A stretch of 64,000 nt of DNA from Pagrus major. Taxonomy: Eukaryota; Chordata; Actinopteri; Spariformes; Sparidae. Each line of letters begins with the position of its first letter. Positions within the stretch are counted from its first letter, which is position 1. Shown here piece after piece: positions 1-9,559 of this stretch. The notes beneath the pieces were generated by a model, which was given only the letters and a program-made list of their open reading frames with translations, ran no database searches and had not been told where the DNA came from. Made by a program: the position numbers and the translations under genes. Location: the NCBI RefSeq assembly GCF_040436345.1, contig NC_133215.1:22680806-22744805 (forward strand). The letters run 5' to 3'.

Positions 1-823
1 ATGGGTTTTACAAAAAATAACTAAACTAAACATCGCGAGTAGGCTAAACGATACCAAATAATTTCGTTGCAGACAAATCTGACTGATCACAAATGTCAGT
101 AACAAAACAAGAACAGGTCCATACAAACATATTGAGCTGTTCGAATGAAATAGACTGTCAAATAAATGCACATTACAACTCGCATAGTAACCGGGATGGG
201 TCGTCAAATCATTAGGTCCATTATTTATTCTGTATCCATCAGAAAGTGTCAACATGTCATTCCACTCAAGTGCACTAATTTTAAAGTCTTTAGCTACAGA
301 AATGGTAATAAGTAAATAGTGTATAAAATAAAAATAAATAAATAAATAAAAATAGACTATATGGAAACACCATGAATAAGATGAAAATAATGGCTTAATT
401 ACATAAGAAATAAACAAGATGTAACAAATTGAGCAAAAGCAAATTCAAAATAATATATAAAGGAAAATAATGCACTTTAACGGTAAAACATTAAAAATGT
501 AGATAGTCTATATGTAACGTTGTGAACATTAATCGTTTACTGGTTTAATGTTTGTTTACTTTTTCCCCAGCATTATTAATTAGTATTATCAACAGTACTA
601 TTATTCTTTTTTTTTTTTTAATCAATAATCTAAAATGAAGGTGCAGTAGAGATGATGGCAGTAGATTCACGTAGTCATCTGTCGGATGGTTGGATTGTGT
701 TCGTCTGTAAGTTATTGATGACCTGATGAGGGAACCTTTGTTTCCCTCCTTTGTTTCGTTTGTCTGTATTACAAAGTTACTGTGTTCTAAGTGATCATTC
801 ATTGATATGACAAAGAGTAGAGG
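1..823. other. Intergenic DNA, no gene seen
   Basis: AT-rich sequence downstream of the first H1 gene. It contains short AAAT-type and poly-T runs (about 325-350 and 607-620). Open frames here are short and show no recognisable domain. I see no gene, RNA or clear transposon. Confidence 0.6.
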
Positions 824-856
824 ATCAGGACTGAGCTCTTTAAGGATGGTGTGGGT

Positions 857-872
857 GGCTCTTAAAAGAGCC
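857..872 (-). terminator. Histone 3' stem-loop of left H1
   Basis: On the minus strand this reads GGCTCTTTTAAGAGCC, a 6-bp stem with a 4-base loop. It lies 33 bases past the H1 stop codon. It is the SLBP-binding element that directs 3' processing of replication-dependent histone mRNA without polyadenylation. Confidence 0.95.
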
Positions 873-905
873 TTTAATCGGGACGTGTGATGTTGCAGTG
901 ACGGC

Positions 906-1505
906 TCACTTCTTCTTGGGTGCTGCCTTCTTGGCTTTGGGCTTGGCAACCTTCTTTGCGGGAGCCTTCTTGGTTGCAGGGGCCTTCTTGGCCACTTTCT
1001 TGGGGCTCTTGGTGGCCTTCTTGGGGCTCTTGGCTGGTTTCTTGGCCGCCGCAGGTTTCTTGGCCTTCTTCGGGGACTTCTTGGCGGCTGCTGGCTTCTT
1101 GGCCGCAGCTTTGGGCTTCTTAGCCGCTGCGGGTTTCTTGGCTGCGGGCTTCTTGGCTTTAGCAGGAGCCTTCTTAACCGGCTTCTTGGCTTTGGGCTCA
1201 GCCACCTTCTTGCTCATCTTGAAGGAGCCGGACGCTCCGGTCCCCTTGGTCTGGACCAGAGTCCCCTTGAGCACCAGAGCCTTGACGGCGGTCTTGACGC
1301 GGGCCTTGTTCTTGTCCACATCGTAGCCTCCGGCAGCCAGAGCCTTCTTGAGAGCGGCGAGAGACACGCCGCTTCTCTCCTTGGATGCGGACACAGCCTT
1401 CACGATGAGGTCTCTGACGCTGGGGCCAGCCTTCTTCGGCTTGCTCACCTTCTTCTTGGCGGCTTTAGCCGGAGCGGCGGCGGGAGCTGGAGCTACTTCT
1501 GCCAT
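906..1505 (-). CDS. Linker histone H1 (left copy)
   Basis: A 199-residue intronless H1. It binds linker DNA at the nucleosome entry/exit site and compacts chromatin. Three parts are visible: an Ala/Pro/Lys N-terminal tail (about 1-25), a winged-helix globular domain (about 27-100, with [25 protein letters not shown] and GTGASGSFK), and a Lys/Ala/Pro-rich tail with SPKK motifs, typical CDK and DNA-contact sites. The start is the only sensible Met (MAEVAPAP). It differs from the other H1 of the window at 12 positions, all between residues 21 and 83; residues 84-199 are identical. An H1 box lies upstream at 1663-1669 and a stem-loop follows, so expression in S phase is expected. Confidence 0.97.
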   Translation of the reverse strand: MAEVAPAPAAAPAKAAKKKVSKPKKAGPSVRDLIVKAVSASKERSGVSLAALKKALAAGGYDVDKNKARVKTAVKALVLKGTLVQTKGTGASGSFKMSKKVAEPKAKKPVKKAPAKAKKPAAKKPAAAKKPKAAAKKPAAAKKSPKKAKKPAAAKKPAKSPKKATKSPKKVAKKAPATKKAPAKKVAKPKAKKAAPKKK

Positions 1506-1680
1506 TTTGTGTCAAAGTTCTGATCCTACTCACGACAACACGAGAGTCTGACTGGACGAGTGGAGAATCCAGAGCAGGAGGCTGTCCTTAAACACACCAT
1601 GAGAGCCGTGGAGACTCAACCCAGGCCGTGTCTCCTCTGGGCAGTCTGAATGCCGGGCCACTTGTGTTTTCTCTTCATCG
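1506..1680 (-). promoter_or_regulatory. H1 promoter with H1 box
   Basis: The minus strand carries AAACACA (1663-1669), the H1-specific box, about 158 bases upstream of the start codon. A TTTAAGG TATA-like element lies about 80-90 bases upstream of the ATG. The same arrangement with nearly the same sequence precedes the right-hand H1. Confidence 0.75.
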
Positions 1681-2060
1681 ATAAAAGACTCCAGACTAAA
1701 TGTGGGAGAAGTGTTGGAGGCTGACAGTGAAGGAGCCGATAGCGGACTTGTTTCTCTTCATATTGAAGTCATGTAGAGCTCTGATGCTCTCTGCATTTTG
1801 TTGCAGGAGCCTCCAAACCTCACACTTTCACCGTCGTGACCAGCACTGCTCAGCGACTTTTCCCACTCATTTCTCTCCTAAAATGTTTTAAAATGCATCA
1901 GAGCTCCGTCAAAAGCAGTTTTCCAGCTGGTCCACGTGTTTGTTCAGGGACTCAAAGTAAAAACAACCATCTGTTGGTGATCATTTTGTAATAAACTCAA
2001 GTTATTCTGGCAGCAGCAAACACACTGATGATGGCCGAGGCTTCCTGTCAGCTAATCACT

Positions 2061-2397
2061 CTGGCTGTGAACATTTCTTCTGCTGGACTCCTTTCGTAGA
2101 GTTATCATCGGTGAATATTCAAACCTTTAGAAACATTGTGTCACACAACAGTTAGCTTTTATTCTTCTGTTGCTGGAAGTGAGGAGTATACAGAGCTAAA
2201 ATAAACTATTTGGCTTTGCAAAACGTTTATCAAAAATGATCCCTGGCAGCATTATATGGGGTGCCGTTTGTAAAGCAGCTCACGCTGAAAATAACAACAA
2301 CTTTTTGTCACATTTAGCTTCAAACAATTTTTAAAAGAGTGGTCAATTTTTAGCACATTTACAACAGTATTTGTTAACTTAGAAATATATTAAATAG
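2061..2397. other. Intergenic, no gene seen
   Basis: Continues from the H1 inverted-repeat arm with decaying similarity, then becomes unique AT-rich DNA. No coding or RNA feature recognised. Confidence 0.5.
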
Positions 2398-2600
2398 TTA
2401 AATCTAAATGTTAAATCTAAATCTAAATGTTAAATGTTAAATCTAAATGTTAAATCTAAATCTAAATGTTAAATCTAAATGCTAAATCTAAATCTAAATG
2501 TTAAATCTAAATGCTAAATCTAAATCTAAATGTTAAATCTAAATGCTAAATCTAAATCTAAATGTTAAATCTAAATGCTAAATCTAAATGTTAAATCTAG
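2398..2600. repeat. AAATCTAAATGT minisatellite
   Basis: Tandem repeats of TAAATCTAAATGT and a shorter TAAATC half-unit, alternating to give a higher-order period of about 31 bases in the middle. One base varies (TGTTAAA or TGCTAAA). It is AT-rich and non-coding. Confidence 0.9.
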
Positions 2601-2743
2601 ATAGCATTAGGCCTGCTGATGGAGCTGATTATGAAATTTAAATGGAGACTAAATGGGGTTTAAAAGAATTCCATTTATTCTCCAGTAACTTTGGACCGGT
2701 TGTTATCAGTGGATAAGTGTCTAAAATATAATAAACAGTACTT

Positions 2744-2992
2744 CTACCCTGGACAAATAGTCCAGATGATATGCGACAAATTTAAGGTGAATCGTTGGTA
2801 CAGATTTAGGCCTTGAACATTTTCAGAGATGGAGCCATCGCCATCGGCGCAGTGGTGCTCCTGGTGCTGCTGCATGTCCACTCTGTTTTGGAAGCCTTCG
2901 AGGCAGCGAGGACAGCGGTGGGGCCGGTCGTCCCTGTGTTTACGGCTGTGGGTGATGAGGTTGGAGGTCTGGCTGAATGCCTTCACACAATC
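2744..2992 (-). pseudogene. Orphan Gfi1-like C2H2 zinc-finger fragment
   Basis: The minus strand encodes CVKAFSQTSNLITHSRKH followed by a linker, CPRC, then GFQNRVDMQQHQEHHC. KAFSQxSNLITHSRKH and the following finger with VD near the helix match the last two zinc fingers of the Gfi1/Gfi1b transcriptional repressors. The frame has no nearby Met and is blocked just upstream, where an AG could be a splice acceptor. No further finger exons appear upstream on this strand up to 6 kb. It is either a terminal exon whose partners are gone or a decayed copy. The HRDDRPHRC linker departs from the usual TGxKPF type, which favours decay or relaxed constraint. Confidence 0.6.
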
Positions 2993-3414
2993 TTATTTCA
3001 TTACTGCCCTTCGATGAAATAACTCAATCATATAATATAGCCTACAATGCTGATCGATTAAGAAACTCATTTGGGTCGTTTTATTTTATTTAACAGAAAT
3101 GATTTTTGCTCATTTGACTCTGAATGCAGCGTTTTGGACCAACAGAAATGTAGCTACATGGATTAAAATCTAAAGATATTTGATAACTAGTATTATAAGG
3201 TGTATGATTCAGAGTCCTCTAAGTGGTTAGCTATCTTATCGTTTCGCTGCTGTGGGGTGGTGTGGCTCCTGTAGTTGCCATGGTTACATGACCAGCACAC
3301 ATAAGAAAGCCTTAAAAGCTCAACATTTTAGTGGCAAAGGACAAATACTGTTGAAATCTTAAAGAAATGATTGATTTTTATGATGACATGTCATTTTTCA
3401 ATAGTCAGTATTAG

Positions 3415-3570
3415 ATGAGTGGTGGAGGAAGTATACAGAGCCTTCATTTATGTACAAATACATACAACTATATAACACTTTAGTACAAGTCCTGCATTCA
3501 ATTCATTCTTAATTAAGTAAAGGTATAATCTGCTGTATCCAAGTATCCAAAGTAAAAGCACGAGTTCTGC
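3415..3570. mobile_element. MITE-like 'AAGTA' repeat fragment
   Basis: The sequence begins GTGGTGGAGGAAGTATACAG and continues with taagtaaag/agtaaaag motifs. This matches the style of a very common teleost non-autonomous element. Related pieces lie near 49.98-50.47 kb and 57.96-58.17 kb. Ends are approximate and the family name is not certain. Confidence 0.45.
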
Positions 3571-3705
3571 AGTGAAATGACCTGTGTGTGGTTAAAGCTT
3601 TACAACAAACTTTAAATTCTGAAGAACAGCTGAATGACAAACGTGACATTATTTTAAAAAATTACTTTTAAAGGCAAATTTTTTATTTGATCTGATTTGA
3701 TTTCA

Positions 3706-4784
3706 TACTCTCCTCGGACTGCTGGGTGTGTACGCGCATTTGTTCTTGTATATTTGTGAGTAGTAAGGTCAGTTTTATATGCCTAATTCAATTTTTTTTA
3801 AAATTTTAATTGAAGAATTATTTTTTCGATTAAAGTTGGTTAACCGGAGCACCCGGAGAAAACCAATGTGACAGTGGGCCTTGCAGATCCAGATCAGGAA
3901 CAGGTACCCAGCCCAAGCTCTCTAAGAAGACGAGGAAAAACTCCCCATGAACCTCAGAACAACCTTGAAAGGACACAGGAAGAAACCTCGGGAAAGGCAA
4001 TTCAGAGAGAGATCCCCTCTCCTCGGACGGCTGGGTGTGTACACGCATTTGTTCTTGTATATTTGTGATTGGTCAGTTTTATATGCCTGAACTAATTCAA
4101 CATTTTTTTTTTTTAATTGAAGAATTATTTCTTCGATTAAAGTTGGCTAACCGGAGCACCCGGAGAAAACCAATGTGACAGTGGGCCTTGCAGATCCAGA
4201 TCAGGAACAGGTACCCAGCCCAAGCTCTCTAAGAAGACGAGGAAAAACTCCCCATGAACCTCAGAACAACCTTGAAAGGACACAGGAAGAAACCTCGGGA
4301 AAGGCAATTCAGAGAGAGATCCCCTCTCCTCGGACGGCTGGGTGTGTACACGCATTTGTTCTTGTATATTTGTGATTGGTCAGTTTTATATGCCTGAACT
4401 AATTCAACATTTTTTTTTTTTAATTGAAGAATTATTTCTTCGATTAAAGTTGGCTAACCGGAGCACCCGGAGAAAACCAGTGTGACAGTGGGCCTTGCAG
4501 ATCCAGATCAGGAACAGGTACCCAGCCCAAGCTCTCTAAGAAGACGAGGAAAAACTCCCCATGAACCTCAGAACAACCTTGAAAGGACACAGGAAGAAAC
4601 CTCGGGAAAGGCAATTCAGAGAGAGATCCCCTCTCCTCGGACGGCTGGGTGTGTACACGCATTTGTTCTTGTATATTTGTGATTGGTCAGTTTTACACGC
4701 CTGAACTAATGTAACTTTTTTTTTTTAATTGAAGAATTTCTTTTTCAATTAAAGTTGGTTAACCGGAGCACCCGGAGAAAACCA
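3706..4784. repeat. 307-bp satellite array, about 3.5 units
   Basis: A partial unit is followed by three near-identical units whose equivalent points lie at 3830, 4137 and 4444, a period of exactly 307 bases, ending in a partial unit. Units differ by only a few bases and by the length of an internal poly-T. Each carries open frames of 66 and 72 codons on opposite strands, which follow from unit identity rather than selection. The array ends about 20 bases from the stop codon of the adjacent coiled-coil gene, so that gene's 3' UTR probably runs into it. Confidence 0.92.
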
Positions 4785-4805
4785 GTTGTAGCTCAGGGAG
4801 AGTTT

Positions 4806-6104
4806 TTAGTCGTCGTTCTCGGTAAATAAGCATGGACATATGCACTGGAAGAACCTCCTATACCATTTCTTCTTCTTTTTCTTCTTGCTCACGAGCTCTT
4901 CCACCTGGGACTTCATGGAGCTTTCTTTCTCCTCCCGCTCCTGCTCCTTTTCCTGCAGCATCTTGTCAGTACTGTCTGTGGACTGCATGAGGGATGTCTG
5001 CAACTCCACCTGATGTCTGATGGATCTTTCCAAAGCCTCCTTTGTTTCCTGTTGCATATCCTGCACAGTCTTCTTGAAGTCTTCTGTGGCCTGAATGAGG
5101 GATGTCCTTTCCTCCTGCCACTCCACCTGATGACTCTCCAGCTTCTGCTCGACATTACTCAGAGCAGCAACGAGGGTGCTGTTCTCGTGTTTCTGCTCTT
5201 CCAGCTGATCCTCATAGAGAGCTCTTGATTTCTCCATCTTCTCCAGCAGGGATGTTTTCTCCTGCTGCCAGCAGAGATGCTTAGTCTCCAGCAGATCCTC
5301 TGCCTTTTTAAGGGCAGATGCGATCTTCCTGGTCTCCTCTCTGTGCTCCTCAAGCTGGGCTTGATGGGAAGCCTGGGATCTTTCTACAATCTTCCCAGCC
5401 ATTTCCTCTTTCTTGGCCAGCATCTGAACTTGAGCCCTCTCAAATACAAGATCGGCCTCCAGTTGTTCGGCTTTTGTGCGAGCCTCAAGCTCTGCTCTTT
5501 CTATGTCAAGGAGCTGCACCTTCAGGCTTTGAGTAGTTGTCCCAGTGTTGTGTTCAGCCAGTGCACGCAGCTGCTTTTCAGCATGGACTTCTAATTTCAT
5601 GTCCTCCACTTGCTTTTTAAGGCCTGCATTCTCGGCCTTCACTTTCTCCAATTTGATCCGAATGTTGGCAATCTGGCGCTCATGGTCAGTCTGAGTGTTG
5701 TGCAGCGTCTCAGAGACCGCTTGGAGCTGTGGTTTCAGATCCTCGATCTCCTCTAACTTCAGATTCTTCAACTCATTCATCTCCTGCGATGTGTCTTGAG
5801 AGGACATGCTGGGAGAAGTCTGCACTTCAGTCTGCTCTTCAGGTTCATCGCAGAGGAGCAAGTGTCCATAATGGGAAAACAAAACTGCTGGAGGTCGAGC
5901 CTTCTCAGAGTTGTTTTCCATGTCTTCCGGCTCTGTCCTCTGCTGGGCCGCTTTGTTTTCTATGCTCGGGCTTCTATGTCTTCTCCTGGCCTGAGAACGA
6001 TCTCTCCTAAAGTTTATTCCTACTTTCTTATCCTGTGAACTATCTTCCTTCTTTCTTGTTCTCCCTCTCCTACCTTTTTTTTTGTTATTCTGTGTACGTT
6101 CCAT
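4806..6104 (-). CDS. Single-exon coiled-coil protein, basic-cysteine tail
   Basis: A 432-residue intronless frame. I start it at MERTQNNKKK because that ATG has G at -3 and +4; an in-frame ATG 22 codons upstream is possible. It has a Lys/Arg-rich head (about 1-50, KKKGRRGRTRKK), a short acidic linker with TSPSMSSQDTSQEM, and about 280 residues of Glu/Lys/Gln/Leu-rich coiled coil. The end is abrupt: seven lysines, WYRRFF, then QCICPCLF and ENDD. The Lys run followed by aromatics and three closely spaced cysteines resembles a lipidated or palmitoylated membrane-contact tail. I do not recognise the family; database names such as golgin-like or trichohyalin-like would rest only on coil composition. 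No histone stem-loop follows. The long undisturbed frame argues for a real gene, possibly an old retrocopy. Confidence 0.7.
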   Translation of the reverse strand: MERTQNNKKKGRRGRTRKKEDSSQDKKVGINFRRDRSQARRRHRSPSIENKAAQQRTEPEDMENNSEKARPPAVLFSHYGHLLLCDEPEEQTEVQTSPSMSSQDTSQEMNELKNLKLEEIEDLKPQLQAVSETLHNTQTDHERQIANIRIKLEKVKAENAGLKKQVEDMKLEVHAEKQLRALAEHNTGTTTQSLKVQLLDIERAELEARTKAEQLEADLVFERAQVQMLAKKEEMAGKIVERSQASHQAQLEEHREETRKIASALKKAEDLLETKHLCWQQEKTSLLEKMEKSRALYEDQLEEQKHENSTLVAALSNVEQKLESHQVEWQEERTSLIQATEDFKKTVQDMQQETKEALERSIRHQVELQTSLMQSTDSTDKMLQEKEQEREEKESSMKSQVEELVSKKKKKKKWYRRFFQCICPCLFTENDD

Positions 6105-6267
6105 TGCGACAAAGAGATATGTGTCTGAACTAAACTGTAGTCTGAGCACAAATGTCAAATATAAAGTCATTTCTTCTACTTATAACATTTCATGTGTCTT
6201 TGATACATTTGCCTTTGATCTTCCTTTGATCTTCATCAAGCATTCTTATTGTAGAATGCTGTTGTTA

Positions 6268-6285
6268 TTGTTGCTATAGCAACAA
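6268..6285. repeat. Perfect 18-bp palindrome
   Basis: TTGTTGCTATAGCAACAA reads the same on both strands and sits in a longer imperfect TTG/CAA hairpin about 165 bases upstream of the coiled-coil start codon. It may be incidental simple sequence. Confidence 0.5.
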
Positions 6286-6709
6286 CAACAATGCTTGTTG
6301 TTTTACAAAAACTTGATGACGTCTTTTCATTATATGTTATTTAAAAGTGTATACATTTAATTAATCTAAAATGTGTGTCTGGTGCTGTCATTTGTCATTA
6401 TTAAACAATTTCACTAACCTCAGGTTTGAGACCTAAAGTAACAAACAGCGCAGAGACGTCAGAAAGTTCAGACCATCGTGTTTAACTATAAATCTTTAAA
6501 TGTTAAAGTTACAGCTGAAAATGAGAGCAGAAATAAACAAGTTTGCTGATTTCACATATCTCCATAATGCAAATCAACTGAAAGTCAACCAGAAGAGACC
6601 AGAGTAACGTCATGTCATCGGGTCTATTGGATACCAGTTGTTTGAATATATGAATGAAATGATTCTGAAAATAAATGAACTCAAGTATCAGAAGTCATTT
6701 TCTGGCTAT

Positions 6710-6975
6710 AAATGTACTTAAAGGGACATGGGGCAGGATTTGTGAAAAAATAAACATGCATTTTAAGTTTTTTAACGCTAATGGGTGATGAAGCGTTCAA
6801 AACCAAAAAGAATGAGCCCACCCACGTATCTCTCCATTGCCTTGAACAGGCTGTGTGCTGCATAATGTACTGCAATTCGGGCCCGAATTTCCCGCGCAGT
6901 CCTGCGGACGTGACGTCAGATGACGCTGAATGCGCGTCCTCAACGGGTTTCGACTTGATTACGGGAAGAAGACAA
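6710..6975. mobile_element. Probable repeat, 'AAAGGGACATGGGGCAGG' type
   Basis: TTAAAGGGACATGGGGCAGG opens a segment whose style matches non-autonomous elements common in fish DNA. It runs directly into the LINE fragment. No transposase is visible. Family and ends are uncertain. Confidence 0.35.
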
Positions 6976-7400
6976 GCTTGTCTTCTTATATTTGCCGCTG
7001 CAGAAAACCTTCTTCTCTGCCACCATCCAGTCTATCATCTCTGGAAGCATCACCGCCTGGTACGGCAACTGCTGCGCCCAGGACCGGAAATCTCTCCATA
7101 GAGTGATCCGATGTGCTGAGCGCATCACTCGAACTGCATTGCCCTGCCTTCAGGACATTTACACCAGGCGGTGCAGGTCCAGAGTGACCAGGATCATGAT
7201 GGACATTCACCAGCCCAACCATGAACTGTTTGTGAAACTGCAGTGTCATGGCCAGGACTGAGCATCTGAGGATTTTCTCTATTTGAATTTAAGTCTTTTA
7301 TTTTATTCTCTTTTCAGTTTTGTTTTCTTATTTAAATTTTATTTTTCTGGTTGCACTACTTCTTGCAAAGTAAACGGAGTGGTTGCAATTTCATTTCACA
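6976..7400 (+). mobile_element. LINE fragment: 3' end of reverse-transcriptase ORF
   Basis: The plus frame 6992-7261 encodes TIQSIISGSITAWYGNC, DRKSLHRVIRCAERI and LPCLQDIYTRRC. This is the conserved C-terminal end of the pol protein of fish L2/Maui-type non-LTR retrotransposons. A T-rich 3' UTR follows. The copy is strongly 5' truncated; no endonuclease or catalytic RT core is present. Confidence 0.8.
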
Positions 7401-7559
7401 CAATGTGTCCTCATGACTTATTCAAAATTTTCCCTTCTTTTGTCTTGTGAAATAACCAGATTAAGGTCTAATCAAACAATTTTATTAAACATCTCTGACA
7501 ACTGAGTCAACTGAATCAGGTGTGTTGAGGCCACTTGAACTATATTTCACATATACCTA

Positions 7560-7712
7560 AGCGAATAAAACCATTACGAATATAATTATATTCTTTTTGT
7601 TATTCTATTTCTTGTTATGTATTTGTACCATTATGATTTACTGATTTAGTTTATGATTTGCTATGTGATTTGAAATGCTCCCTCCAATAAAGCTACATTG
7701 AATTTGACTTTT
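7560..7712 (+). mobile_element. LINE/SINE-type 3' tail
   Basis: The stretch ends with GCTCCCTCCAATAAAGCTACATTGAATTTGA, a form typical of fish non-LTR element 3' ends with an AATAAA signal. It may be the tail of the preceding LINE or of a separate copy. Confidence 0.45.
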
Positions 7713-7887
7713 TAGCTCAACTATGTGGTTAGCACATCGTCTGCATCCACTGATTTATTTCATGACAAAAAAGCAAACTCAGCTAAAACCTAAGGTAAAT
7801 AAACTCCTTATGGCCGAGTTACCTGGAAACCTACAGACCTCTTAAAAAAACACCATTTCACACAGTTTTACTCTATTCAACCTATAA

Positions 7888-8545
7888 GAAAGGTCAGAGC
7901 AGACTCCATCTGCTGAGGAAACTCAGGTGCAGGGGGCACTCCTGAGGACTTTCTATGAGTCTCTGGTGGCATCAGCCATTTTCTATGGAGTAGTCTGCTG
8001 GAGCAGCAGCAGATAGGAAGAGATTTGATAAAATTATCAAGAAGGCCAGTTTCATCCTGGGATGCCCTCTTGACCCAGTGCAGGTGGTGGGAGAGAGCAG
8101 GATGATGGATAAGCTGTCATCGCCGCTGGTGAAGGAGTCCCACCCCCTGCAGGTCACTATCACAACACTGGGCAGCTCCTTCAGCGACAGACTGATACAC
8201 CCTAAGTGTTTGAAGGAGAGGTATCGCAGGTCCTTCCTTCCTGCTGCTGTCAGACTCTACAATCAGCACTGCTCCCAGTAGACCTCACTGTGCAATAAAA
8301 AAATATTCATAACCCATTTCTCCTTTTGGTTTGCACTAACTGGGCAATTTTCATACTCATATTTATTATTTATTAATAATACACTGTTTATATTTGTATA
8401 TATTATGTATATACAAGTCTATTTATATTTCTTTCCTTTTTGTTATATTGTTTATTTTTTATTATTATATTGAACTGTCCTTTGGCTGCTGTGATGCACA
8501 AATTTCCCTGTTTGCAGGACTAATAAAGGAATTCTGATTCTTATT
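7888..8545 (+). mobile_element. Second 5'-truncated LINE (Rex1/L2-like)
   Basis: Broken frames give the RLHLLRKL and FDKIIKKASFILGCPLDPV signatures, then HPLQVTITTLGSSFSDRLIH and RYRRSFLPAAVRLYNQHCSQ. This is the characteristic end of fish Rex1/L2-class pol proteins. The 3' UTR closes with TAATAAAGGAATTCTGATTCTTA, a usual LINE terminus. The copy is plus-oriented, defective and 5' truncated. Confidence 0.82.
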
Positions 8546-8808
8546 GATGGACCCTGCCACCTTTGAAGCTTCAAAGTGTTCTGGGGACCATGTTTTTCTC
8601 AGCATATGTATTATTTTATGGGAAAGATAAATGTTTGCATTATTGCCTCTGAAATAATGTAGATGGCAATCACTGATTTCATTGTAACACATCATTTAAT
8701 GCAGTGTATTTGAAACATGAGATGCGTTATTAATAATATAGCAAATACAACAGCAGTCTTGAATAAGTCCTATAAGCAGGAATATTGCACCTATTGATAG
8801 GATTGGGT

Positions 8809-8824
8809 GGTCCTAAAAAGGACC
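8809..8824 (-). terminator. Histone 3' stem-loop of H2B
   Basis: Minus-strand GGTCCTTTTTAGGACC, a 6-bp stem with a 4-base loop, lies 26 bases after the H2B stop codon. Confidence 0.92.
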
Positions 8825-8850
8825 TTTGGGTTGTTGATGTCAGGATGAGT

Positions 8851-9219
8851 TTACTTGGAACTGGTGTACTTAGTCACGGCCTTTGTTCCCTCAGACACGG
8901 CGTGCTTGGCCAGCTCACCGGGCAGCAGCAGGCGGACGGCGGTCTGGATCTCCCTGGAGGTGATGGTGGAGCGCTTGTTGTAGTGAGCCAGGCGGGAGGC
9001 CTCACCGGCGATGCGCTCGAAGATGTCGCTCACAAAGGAGTTCATGATGCCCATGGCCTTGGAGGAGATGCCGGTGTCGGGGTGGACCTGCTTCAGCACC
9101 TTGTACACGTAGATGGCGTAGCTCTCCTTCCTGGTCTTTCTCCTCTTCTTTCCGCTCTTAGTGGCTTTAGAAACGGCTTTCTTGGAGCCCTTCTTCGGGG
9201 CCTTGGCTGGCTCTGGCAT
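8851..9219 (-). CDS. Histone H2B
   Basis: A 122-residue core histone that pairs with H2A in the nucleosome. The start is [14 protein letters not shown]. The open frame continues 88 codons further upstream without a stop, but that extension has no H2B character and covers the promoter. The N-terminal tail (1-33) is Lys-rich. The histone fold contains [20 protein letters not shown], the acidic-patch-adjacent [20 protein letters not shown] and the C-terminal helix ending AVTKYTSSK, with the Lys that is ubiquitylated in vertebrates (KAVTKYTS). It stands alone rather than facing an H2A gene as in many clusters. Confidence 0.97.
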   Translation of the reverse strand: MPEPAKAPKKGSKKAVSKATKSGKKRRKTRKESYAIYVYKVLKQVHPDTGISSKAMGIMNSFVSDIFERIAGEASRLAHYNKRSTITSREIQTAVRLLLPGELAKHAVSEGTKAVTKYTSSK

Positions 9220-9326
9220 GGTCGTTTGAGGTACGATTTTCCGTAAAACGAATGAGCTCAATATCACCGAAATGCCGAATATATTGGTGAACGATGCAAA
9301 TCGTAGTCTGCTGTTGCTTGCACAAG

Positions 9327-9331
9327 ATTGG
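9327..9331 (-). promoter_or_regulatory. CCAAT box of H2B promoter
   Basis: ATTGG on the plus strand (CCAAT on minus, in context CAGCCAATCT) lies 108 bases upstream of the H2B start codon, the expected distance for an NF-Y site in a histone promoter. Confidence 0.65.
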
Positions 9332-9559
9332 CTGAATTGTTGTGCTGGAAACTGAGCATGCGCAATACCAAAGCTACTGTCCCGCCAGTGAGGTCTGAAC
9401 AGACGGCCATCTGACGGCAATTCAATGTAATGTTGCCAAAGTTTGTTCCAGTGAGACTGGGGGGGTAAATTGTGAGCATACAAAGAGGTTTTGGTGTATA
9501 GAAAGGAAATGATATTGGGGTTTTGGAGGAACCCGACCTCAACAAGAAATTACATTTCC

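Larger units (their letters stand above)
824..2060 (-). repeat. Left arm of inverted duplication carrying H1
   Basis: The reverse complement of this stretch matches about 12495-13736 almost base for base in the 3' flank, stem-loop, H1 tail-coding part, 5' UTR, promoter and several hundred bases of upstream DNA. Similarity fades beyond about 2040. The two arms are about 10.4 kb apart in opposite orientation. Edges were judged by eye, so they are approximate. The H1 globular-domain segment inside the arm is clearly less similar than its flanks. Confidence 0.85.

Noticed and set aside
898-1326. 142-codon open frame opposite the H1 tail (and its twin at 13234-13662)
   Set aside because: It is the antisense of the Lys/Ala/Pro-rich H1 tail; composition alone keeps it open.
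1700-1891. 63-codon frame (MWEKCWRL...) identical upstream of both H1 genes
   Set aside because: The identity follows from the inverted duplication of the promoter region at DNA level. There is no domain and it overlaps H1 regulatory sequence.
3830-4682. Three copies of 66- and 72-codon frames
   Set aside because: They belong to the 307-bp satellite. Copy identity is explained by tandem duplication, not coding constraint.
9220-9483. 88-codon N-terminal extension of the H2B frame
   Set aside because: It covers the promoter with the CCAAT box. The normal H2B start MPEPAK is present.
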